Assembly (NCBI GenBank): GCA_016946835.1
Contig: JACVTC010000195.1
Location: forward strand, 60,001 to 124,000
Source: Neocallimastix lanati (nom. inval.)
Lineage: Eukaryota > Neocallimastigomycota > Neocallimastigomycetes > Neocallimastigales > Neocallimastigaceae
Length of the DNA: 64,000 nucleotides
Direction of reading: 5' to 3'
A program made the position numbers and the translations under genes. How positions within the stretch are numbered: position 1 is the stretch's first letter; each line of letters begins with the position of its first letter. The notes beneath the pieces were generated by a model, which was not told where the DNA came from, ran no database searches, and was given only the letters and a program-made list of their open reading frames with translations. Shown piece by piece: positions 54,589 to 64,000 of this stretch.

Positions 54589-57349
54589 TTCACATCCTGT
54601 GAAATATCCTTATAATCATCAATATCATGTGACTTGTTAACCTTTAAATTTAAATTATTATTTGATTTATTAATAGCATTATTAGAATTTAATATAAATT
54701 TGTTAATATTAGCATTAAATTGAGAATTATCTTCCAATAATTTTGCAGGAAAATTTTTGTCGATTTTTGAAAAATTTTTATTATTAAAAATTTTTTCATT
54801 TTTAGAAAATATTTTATGAAGAATTTTGTCATTTTTTGAAGAATTTTTATTTTTAAAAATTTTTTCATTCTTGTAAGTATTATTTTTTGAATTATTTATA
54901 TTATTTGAAATATTATTTTTACTCATTTCTTTATCTTTTATTGTTATTGGCTTTTTATCAATATTTTTATTAATTGTAGGAGTATCAACAATAGAAGTGG
55001 ACGGTGTGACAGGATTATTTTGTTTTGGTGTTATATCTTCATATATTACTTCTTTTCCTTTTCTACTTTTTTTTAACAGGATTAGTATTTTTAAGAAATT
55101 CATTAGAATTGAATTTCTTAAATTCGAAATTTGGAATTTCAGGATCACAATTATTATAATTCAGGATATTATTGGAAGTAGAAGGTAAGTCGTCAATATT
55201 ATTTTCATTATTATTGGTTATTTTCTTTCTTTTTTTGTTTATTTCATAAGTAAAATCAAATGTATCTCTACTAAATAATTTGTTATTATTATGAATAAAT
55301 TTCGAATTATATTCATCAATAAAATTTTTAGAATTCATTTTTGTGTCGTCTTTATATGAATTGCTTTTAGTGTTTTCTTTATTTATGGTATTGTTGTGTT
55401 TATTATATATATATTTATTATTATCTCTTGGTATGTTTTTATCTATATTATTGTCATGAAAATAATTTGTATCGTTTAAGTTAGTTATAATATTTTTATC
55501 ATTCCTTTCATTATAATTTAAATTTTCCTTAATAATATCTTTTATGGTCAGATTTTTATTATTATATTTATCGTTTAAGGTATATTTTTCTATATCCATA
55601 TTAACTTCTTTGTTATTAGAATATACTCCTCTTCTTGAGATATCATTATCCTTATTTATTGATTTTTTCGTTATATTATCGATATTTTCTTTGTTATTTA
55701 ATTTATTATTACTTTTTACATTATTATCCTCAAGATTTTCATTATTGTTATTAATATTTTCTGGTAATATATCGTTATAAATATTTGTATTATTATTTCT
55801 TTTTTCATTTTTGATCTCTTCTTCAACTGCTTTTCTTTCATTTATATCTTCTTCTGTGCTTCTTACATTATTTAGGTCATTTTCAATTTCCATATTAATG
55901 TTTTCCATATTTTCATTTTCATTTTCCATATTGATATTTTCTTCAATATTTATTTCTTCAATATTTACTTCTTCATCTACATTATGTATTTCTTCGTTAT
56001 TTAATTCTTCTCCAACATTATGTGTTTCTTCATTATTAACTTCTTCAACATTATGTATTTCTTCATTATTAACTTCTTCAGCATCATGTATTTCTTCTGG
56101 AATTAAATTTCTTTCTTCTCTATTGTTAATAATAGGTCCCATATTATTCCTGTTTAGGTTTTCAAAGGTAAAATAAGGATCTTCCTTTGATATATTTTTA
56201 TATTTGAAATTTGAAGGTTCATTTTCTAAACACTCAACTTCTCTAACGTGATGGATATTTAAATCTTTTTCATCCATAACTATATGATTAGGTCTGATTA
56301 TCGAAACCAAGAAATATTCCTTTTTTCGCGTTTGGTGCGAATTTTGGTTTATGTTGGGTAAAATCTTTATAATAGCATACACAACCAAATGTTCTTAAAT
56401 GTTTTATAGATACCTTTTTATCTTCAAACACTTCATCTGGAATTATGTTATTGTTTCCAGAATGTGGTATTTTGTTGTAAATATAGCAAGCTTGTTTAAT
56501 GGCGTATTCCCAGAAATTTTCAGACATACCAGCCCAATGTAGGAGTGTAATAGCTGCATTCACTAAGGTTTGATTAATTCTTTCTGCCTTTCCATTAATT
56601 TCGGGGTTATATGGCGCAGAATATAGTTTTTCTATACCATATTCTTTACATAATTTGTTAATTTTCTTATTTTTATATTCTTTACCCCCATCGGTTCTAA
56701 ATTTTTTAATTGATAATTCTTTGAACTGATTATTTAAATATTTAAAGAAGTAAATAATAATATCTGGTGCCTCAGATTTGGATTTCAGAGTGAAAATCCA
56801 AACTTTTCTTGAAAATTCATCCATAAATGTAATAAAATATTTTTTATTATCTATGGAAGGATTTACAGGTCCAGAAATATCAGAATGTATAACTTCTAAT
56901 TTTTCCTTAGCTTTGGGTGGTTCACCATTATGTGCTATTCTTTTCATTTTTGAGATTTTACAATCTATACATAATGGACTTTTAATGTTATGCATTTCTA
57001 AGTATTTGTTTAAATTATTTTGGTAGAAGTGTCCCAATCTTCTATGCCATATTTCTTTGCTTATATTATCAGTTTTGTCTACTGATAATATTTCTTTCTT
57101 TTTAAAGCTATTATTTTTTGCTTTATATAAGACTTCCATTTTGAATTGATTATAATTATTGGATTCAAAGTATCCAATGTGTTTATTCTTTATATTTCTT
57201 AATTCTAACCTTACTTTTTCATCATTTAAGGGTTTAATAATTGATATTATGCCCAGTTTTGCTAATTCTATAGCACTAAAGAGATTTTTGTTTACCTTTT
57301 CTGAATATAATACTCTTTTTAAAATAAATTTATAATCGTTTATACAAAT

Positions 57350-57780
57350 TCAGGTGAGTTGCGGCTGTGCATAGATTATCGAAAACCTAGCCAATGGTCC
57401 ATGATAAACGCTTATCTTATTCCTAGGATTAGTGCAGTGTTCGAGGCAATGAAAGGAGCTGTGGTGTTCTCGAAATTTAACCTTAAATCCCCGTATAATC
57501 TAGTAAGGATACAAGAAGGCGATGAATACAAGCCTTCAACACCATGTTCGGGCACTTTGAGCACTTAGTTATGCCATTTGGACTAATTAACGCACCTACA
57601 GTGTTCTAAAGCTTAGTGAATTATATCTTCAGTGTGAATATCGGAAAGTACCGTCAAAACTACCTTGATGATATCTTAGTATACTCAAGAACATGTACAG
57701 TATGTTTGTACTATATTAAAGAAGTTAATCGAACATAATCTTGTAGCCTAGAAATCTATGTGTGAGCTACAAAAGTTAAA
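57350..57780 (+). mobile_element. Ty3-type fossil fragment (reverse transcriptase region)
   Basis: Plus-strand reading resembles the Ty3 RT fingers/palm region (LRLCIDYRKPSQ, VFSKFNLKSPYNLVRIQEGD and, farther on, YLDDILVY). Broken in several places; no LTRs seen. Different in sequence from the young element at 41.4-47.5 kb, hence a separate older family. Confidence 0.8.
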
Positions 57781-58653
57781 GATATCATTTTATATTTTGC
57801 AATTAAAAATGGATGTGAAGATACTTTTATTAAAAATATTTATAAATGGTATAATATTAATCAGTTAGATTATTGTTATTTTTTAAATAATAGATTTATT
57901 TCTCCTCTATTATATTCATTTATTTATAAAAAATATGAATTAATTGAGTTCCTAACTAATAAAGGAGCTAATATTAATAGAAAATATAATAATGAGTTTA
58001 TTAAAATACTTAATTAATAATGAATATTTTAATGAAGAAAATATTTCAATTTTAGTTAAAATAAATATAAATTTAATCGTAATGATTTTGAAATTCTTTT
58101 CCAAAAAGAGTTCAACTTAATTATATTAACATTTGAACAAATTACTTAATTCAACGAAGAAATAAAAAATAATTATAATAAAAATAATAATATGGAAAAA
58201 AAAAAAAGAAGATTTGAAAAAGAAAAAGAAAAAGAAAAAATCGAAATCATCATGCAGGAAATTAATATACCATTTATGTGGTATATCAAATTATTTAAAG
58301 AAAATAAATTTAGAGAAATAACTCTATTACTTAAATATGAAAGATCAAAAGAAAAATTTAATGGAATAAAATTTTTCGATAATCAATTTAAATATTTAAA
58401 TAAAAATTGTGAAAATGATACTGAATTTCATTTTTTACACGAAATTACAGAAAAAAATATTGAAATTCCCAATTACAAAAATGGAAATTATGAAGATCCT
58501 AATAAAGTTATGCAGATTAAAAATAAATTTGATCAAATTTTTTATAGAAAAAGAGAATTATATAAAAAAATTCTTTTAAATAAAGAAAACAATGAAATTG
58601 AAGAATTTAAAAATAATAAATTTTTTTTACAATATATGCAAAAAAAAAATTAG
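57781..58653 (+). pseudogene. Ankyrin-repeat protein pseudogene
   Basis: First part (57785-58017) reads AIKNGCEDTFI, SPLLYSFIYKKYELIEFLTN and KGANINRKYNN, typical ankyrin repeats (inner helix, outer helix, GANIN turn). Then stop codons and a frame change, a second stretch with ILFQKEFNLIIL, and finally an open 153-codon frame (58192-58653) starting with a Lys/Glu-rich charged helix and continuing with IPFMWYIKLFKENKFREITL, like the C-terminal non-repeat region of such proteins. Anaerobic fungi have large ankyrin families. The 5' end is replaced by the Ty3 fossil. The last frame alone could be expressed, but probably is not. Confidence 0.65.
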
Positions 58654-60019
58654 AATTAATTAGAATTAATTAAAATAAGCATTAAAAAAAAATAAGACAA
58701 ATTCACATATAATAATTTTTATTTCTTTCTAGGACATATGATCATTTAAAGTTAGGTATGAATAAAGCGAAGAAAAATTACCGACTCAATATTAGCCGCT
58801 CTCCATTCCCTAATATAATAGTAATATAATAGTAAAGAATATAATATATTTTAATATAATAAATATTTAATTTTTTAGGTTTGAGAAGTTTACGAATTGA
58901 TTAGGGTAAATATTCTCGATTTGGGTTATGTTGGTCAGGTCAAGATGTTGGTATTAATTAACTATTAATTGAATTTAAATAATTAATGACTAACAATGCT
59001 TTTTAATTAAAAAATTCAATAAATAAATATTTATGTTTTATTAAAACTTTATTTAATATATTTTAATAAATAATTATATTAATATTAATATTAAGAAATA
59101 TTATTGTTATAATTAATATTAGCGTTATGTTATGTTAATAGGTTAATAATCTTACAAAAACTTTAAAAGAATGAAATTTCAATTCTTTTTTATAATAATC
59201 TAAAATAATAAAACAATATAATTAAATGATACATTTAATCTTAATACATTCATACATGTATATAAACTATATAAAATATAATAATAAATTAATATTGATA
59301 AGAATCTTTTAATAAAATAACTATATAAACATTCATAAAACAATTTGATAATAGAACAATTTAATGATGAAATAAAATAAAAATAAAATGAATTAAAATT
59401 TTAAAACTAATTCAAAGTCACTTTTGGAAATCTTAAAATTATAAGGATTTTCTTAGAATCTTTTAGAACCTATTGAATAAATTTATATTAAAATAATTTA
59501 TATAAAACTTATTAACTTGGTTAAAATATTATAAATTATTATTAATTACTAATTACTAATTACTAATTCTCTACATTTTAATTATTTATATTTGTTTATA
59601 AAATTAGTAATATAAATTCAAGTTAAAGTTTTTTTCTATATAAATTATTAATTAATTGTTTAAAGTCTATTTAAAATAATTAAATTATTTTTTGTAATTG
59701 AATTTTCTTCAAAGTCCAATATCTCGTCTCCTAGTGGTTCAATTAGATTGAAATTAACATATATTGTAGTTCTCAGCCATAGCTTTCTAATGAATATAGT
59801 TTTAGCTGGAATATTATTATAATATTTCCATTTCTTGTTGTGTCATCATTATTTTTCTTCTAAATATTTTTATCTATTTCTTAAGGGTTAAATTAAATTA
59901 AATTATTTTTAGTAAATGAGTCCAAACCCTTTTATTTCTAATTATTTAATGTTCCTAATATTTATTTTTTATAATTAAAATAGATTTTAAAATAATTTTA
60001 TTAATAACGAAATTAAATA
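58654..60019. other. A+T-rich DNA, no gene
   Basis: Contains GGTCAAGATG at 58937-58946 (also at 63470) and GGTTAATAATCTTACAAA at 59142-59160, suggesting a decayed dispersed repeat. Confidence 0.55.
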
Positions 60020-60350
60020 TCAATTGATCACTTAGCTATGATAACCCAAGAGGATTCTGCAGCAGAAACGGTCGAGAAAGTGGGGCTAGAGAAGCTATTT
60101 TCTATAGGCGAAATAATAGATAAGTATTATAGAGACTTGACTGAAACCTTCAATGAAGAAATCACCGTGACATTGCCAGAGTACAGGCCATACGATTATA
60201 AGATAGAACTAGAGCCTGATGCACCACTTTACAAAGGAGCTATTTATCCTACGAGTCCTAGAGAAGAAAAAGCATTAAAAGAATACAGACGAAAATCTGG
60301 CTAAAGGGTTCATTACAAGATCAGAATATCTAACCCTAACCCCTTATAAG
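60020..60350 (+). mobile_element. Ty3-type fossil fragment (start of reverse transcriptase)
   Basis: An 88-codon frame at 60038-60304 has LPEYRPYDYKIELEPDAPLY, the conserved lead-in to Ty3 reverse transcriptase, then a KGFITRS-like segment after the frame ends. Broken fragment, no LTRs recognised. Confidence 0.8.
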
Positions 60351-63300
60351 AATTTATTAAAATTTTAATAATAAAAGTTGATTATTAAAATTAATAATCT
60401 ATAATGTTTATTATAATTTAATGAACGTTTTAATAATAAAGAATAATTTATAAAAAGTATTTACATGTTTTTATATTTTTCAATGATTTTGAATTATTCA
60501 TTTTTATAAATAATAAAATAAATAAAATAAATAATTGTTATAAATATTTATAAATAAAGTATTAAAATAAATAAGTTAATTATAATTTGTTTATAAAAGT
60601 TGAGTTATAAAATAAATAAAATATTAATTATTTTAAATAAAAGTAATTTAAGTATTATTTAACTATTTAATTTTAATTTTGAAATGTTTATAAATTTGTA
60701 TATTTATTATTTACAATTTATTAAATTTATTTATTATTTTGTTTATTTGTAATTTTAGGATATTAATTATTAATTTATTTTAGTTTTAATTAAAATTGTT
60801 AATAATTAATTAAATTATTATTTTTTGATTTTCATTTATTTTTTTTAATTAATTTTCTTAAATTGATTTCAAGACTTCTAAAAGAATTAATTTTTGGATT
60901 AAGTTTAATAAAAATTGTTATTTGTTAATATTTTTAAGATTTATAATTTCGTTATTTATCAATAAAAATATGTAACAGATACATGGTAACATTATCCAAT
61001 AATAGTTCTTTGATTACCTAATGTATCTATAAACAGTTAGCAATTCTAGCTAATCAAATTAAATCTTTTAATAATTTTAGTACATTAAATTTTATTATTT
61101 TATAGTTTATTTTATTAATTGTTATTTAGTTATATATAGTTTTATTAGTTGATTAGTAAATCATGTTAAATTAAATTATTTACCAATCATTAAATTATTT
61201 ACATGTATAAAAATAATTTCACTTGTAATTGTAACGCACTAGAGTTACTATGTAAATTGTTATCAAATTTATAATATTAAATAAAGAAATAAAAATTAAT
61301 TATTAAAATTAAATAAATATCTAGCATAAGCCTAGTAACGATTAACGAATGAAGTTAATTTGTGCTGCTCTATATTCCTTTAAGTGTTAATAAGTAATTA
61401 ATTAGAATTAGTATTAGTATTTCATATAGCTACTCGAATAGAGAGGTATTAAATTATCTTAGTCTTTGTGTCATTTGTTATTCGTTATTTTAGTTAATAT
61501 TTAACCCACCTTATACAAATTAATTTTTATTATTAGGTTTAGGTTATCAAGAATATAGGAAAATACAATTTAGTAAAGAATTATTATGTTGAAATTATAA
61601 CTGAATTGAAATCTCAATTTCAGTTATTTACATTTCAATAATTAAAAATATTATTTATTTAATTATAAATAATATATATATTTAAATAATTAATAATTAA
61701 TATAAATTCTTGTTTAATATTTAAAGGGTTATCTTAGGCCTAATAATTCTGAGAATATTAATAAATAAGGTTTATATTAATAATTAATTTCAATGATACA
61801 TTTGACGTCACGTGTATTTTATTTATATTATGTTTTTATATATGTTTACAACATATCTATATTAAATTCAATTATTCAAATTAATTATATAATTAAATTT
61901 ATCCTTATATTTTATTATTAATTATATTATTATTAATATCTTATAATTAAATATTATTATTATGTAACTTACAAAGTATAAAAGAAAGATGTAAAAATCT
62001 CTCTTTTATGTTCTTTGTAAGGTTATTGTAAAATTACCTTAATAGTAATATATAATAGATATTTTATTATTAAATAAAATAAATAAATTTAAAATCAAAT
62101 TAATTTGATAATTCTAATTATCAAAATTTATTATAAATAAATTTTTATTAAACTAAACATTTAAATATTTATTATTATTATTATATATCTATATAGTATA
62201 TTACTATATAGACATATCGACTTAGTGAATATTTTTAATAAAACATTATTTTATTTAAATTTAAACTATAAATTATATCAAAATCTTAACATATTAATAA
62301 TATTTTATAATAAAATAAAGGTTATTAATTCATTCTTTACCAAAAATGGGGCGATTTGTTGTACTTTTTTTTATTTAATTTATTAATTTTTTTATTTTTT
62401 ATTAATTTATTATATTTATTTATTTACTATTATGATTATTCCTTAATAATCAATTTTTATTATTTTTCTATCCATCTATCTAAAAAATATTTTTTTACTA
62501 TTATATGACTTATTTATATACATTTTTAATGTTTATATTATATTAACAATACTCCGACAATTATTTTAGTTTAACAATTATTTAAAAGTTATTTTTAATT
62601 TTCTAATTTACATTTTTAATTATTTACAATTAAATATAAACATTAATATTTTATAGGTTAAATACAGACAAAAACTAATTATAATTAAATTTAAACATTA
62701 ATAGTTTATAATTTATATTCCGACAAAAACTTATTATAATTAAATTTAAACATTAATAATTTATAATTTATATTCCGACAAAACATATTATAATTAAACA
62801 TTAATACTAGGTTGTTATTTTATTATTTTTCATTAATTATACTTAATAAGTAATATTATAATATTAAATTTAAAATAAAGTTTAATATTTTATTAATCTA
62901 AAATTTAATTATGTTATTCATGTTATTTAATTAGTTAGGGATTACTCTAATGATTAGATTATATTTGGTTTTAATATAACTTGGTTGGAATGCTTTAAAC
63001 TAATAACTTTTTTATTATAATTAAATTTTATTTTATCAGTGTTCTTATAGAATTTTATTATATTTTTATTTTATTATTTTATTTGATTTTATTTAATAAT
63101 ATTTTTTAATGAATGAAGTTATCAGATTATTAAAATATTAATAATCTTACGAAGATTATTTAAAACATTTAATTCACTATTCTTTTATACATAAAAAATA
63201 AACAATTAAAAAGTTATATAATAATAAATAAAAAATAAACAATTAATTATACTTTAAAAAGTATAAATTATATTCAACAATTTTATTATTATTATTATTA

Positions 63301-64000
63301 TTTAATAATAATAAATAATATATATTTATATTGTAAAAGGATTTTGAGGCGTATGATCATACTAAATAATGATTAATTTGTTATGGTAATGAGGCTTATA
63401 TAGCTCATCGAGTTATATCCTTTACATTCTTTGTTAAAGTTTTAAGTGATAATTTGATCTTAACGATTAGGTCAAGATGCCAAATTATAGTAATTAATTA
63501 ATAATTTAATTTTACTCTTATTTAAAACATATTATTATTAGTGAATTTTATAATTAAGTTTTTATTTAAAATATAAATTTTATTTAATCTTAATATTATT
63601 TTATTACATTATTATTTTATATAATTATTACTATAATTTAAATTACAATAATCCTACAAAGGATTAATCAAAAGATTTAAACATGTATTTATATAGAATA
63701 ATTAATTATTAAAATATTAATTATTAATATGAATATGTAAATAATATTAATAAAAGTTTGATATTGATAATATAAAATAAGATAATAATATAAATATTTA
63801 ATATAAATAAAGTATAAGAATCTAATATAGCTAAATATTATATTTTATAATTAAAATATAATATGTAGAAGTTAATTTAATATGACAATCACGTGTTTAC
63901 ATTATTTAATATATATTAATTTCAATATGTTAATAATATTTAGTCAATTAGTTGGCCTAGACTATTTTCTAAATATTTTAATAATAATTATTATATTATT
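60351..64000. other. A+T-rich DNA without recognisable genes
   Basis: 3.6 kb with fewer homopolymers than the rest of the window. Dispersed motif AATAATC(T/C)TAC at 63140 and 63648, GGTCAAGATG at 63470, three TTTATATTCCGACAAAA-type units at 62655-62785, and an inverted repeat at 61964-62026. Could be decayed LTR DNA of the neighbouring Ty3 fossils; no coding stretch found. Confidence 0.6.
61964..62026. repeat. Imperfect inverted repeat (hairpin)
   Basis: Left arm GTAACTTACAAAGTATAAAA then GAAAGAT; right arm, inverted, AACCTTACAAAGAACATAAA then AGAGAGAT. Short loop around GTAAAAATC. Confidence 0.6.

Larger units (their letters stand above)
52312..54599 (+). mobile_element. FLYWCH/MULE DNA transposon, full length with TIRs and target duplication
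   Basis: 2288 bp, flanked by TGAAATA on both sides (52305-52311 and 54600-54606), which is a 7-bp duplication of copia sequence (8 with one mismatch). Terminal regions begin GGGAGTATT on the left and, inverted, CAGGATGTGAA on the right, leading into a perfect 26-bp inverted repeat (52321-52346 and 54563-54588) that starts GCATTTCGACATAATTTATG. A subterminal AATGTGGCTTG lies at 52364-52374. The single gene is the transposase at 52688-54080. After it are five ATTAATATCAATATCAATAT-type units. Size of TIR and duplication fit a MULE. Confidence 0.9.
50177..57349 (-). mobile_element. Ty1/copia fossil, 5'-truncated, with a DNA transposon inside
   Basis: Read on the minus strand from right to left: integrase zinc finger and core (57139-56288, with HSDISGPV and AERINQTL), a long Asn/Glu-rich low-complexity linker (about 56250-54600), reverse transcriptase (51904-50945, with RLVARGFKQKYG, LYGLKQSGRQWNK and YVDDMI), RNase H (50670-50203, DSDFGGDLEDRKSTSG) and polypurine tract at 50178-50186. 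Gag and the 5' LTR are absent; at about 57349 it abuts a Ty3 fossil. Broken in several places and interrupted by the DNA transposon at 52312-54599. Older than the Ty3 at 41.4 kb. Confidence 0.9.

Noticed and set aside
55544-56176. Plus-strand Ser/Leu/Phe frames over the copia linker
   Set aside because: Antisense shadows of the Asn/Glu-rich minus-strand reading.
60331-60344. Telomere-like TAACCCTAACCCC
   Set aside because: Only two units, and it lies in the Ty3 fossil where the same bases fit coding sequence; not an interstitial telomere.

Overview
The window looks like nuclear DNA of an anaerobic gut fungus (Neocallimastigomycota, e.g. Piromyces, Neocallimastix or Anaeromyces). The signs are extremely A+T-rich intergenic DNA with long poly-A/poly-T runs and TAA/TAAA microsatellites; short GT..AG introns; a fungal-type lysine pathway gene (saccharopine reductase); a class C 7-TM receptor whose ectodomain is a bacterial-type solute-binding protein, an architecture known from this group; and a Ty3 chromovirus. 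The assignment is inferred, not proved.

Layout. 0-1.8 kb: 3' part of an M13 (neprilysin-like) metallopeptidase in five visible exons, cut by the window edge. 3.4-5.1 kb: ankyrin-like remnant, then a FLYWCH/MULE DNA-transposon remnant. 8.9-11.7 kb: complete LYS9 in four exons, the first only 14 nt. 12.9-15.2 kb: degraded LINE. 17.2 and 22.6 kb: two divergently oriented paralogous genes for secreted, very acidic, single-TM proteins. 23.7-25.3 kb: second copy of the LINE. 26-30 kb: gene and transposon debris, including an unexplained G+C-richer block at 29.3-29.6 kb and a MITE candidate. 31.9-34.9 kb: the receptor gene. 36.6-37.4 kb: a small multi-exon membrane protein on the minus strand.

38-57 kb is a nest of mobile elements. 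A FLYWCH/MULE transposon family appears as an almost complete copy with terminal inverted repeats and a target duplication (52.3-54.6 kb), as a copy split by a very young Ty3 chromovirus (40.85-48.1 kb), as an internally deleted copy (38.3-39.25 kb), and as MITEs with the same end motifs (49.07-49.40 kb and others). Two Ty1/copia fossils (40.3-40.9 and 50.2-57.3 kb) are interleaved; the larger is the host site of the 52.3-54.6 kb DNA transposon. 57.3-60.4 kb: Ty3 fossils around an ankyrin pseudogene. 60.4-64 kb: A+T-rich DNA without recognisable genes.

The host genes seen (peptidase, LYS9, acidic surface proteins, receptor, small membrane protein) are functionally unrelated and do not form a cluster. 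The strongest candidates for something undescribed are the FLYWCH/MULE family with its full autonomous-to-MITE series and shared end motifs, and the tRNA-like segment with Pol III A/B-box matches inside both LTRs of the young chromovirus.
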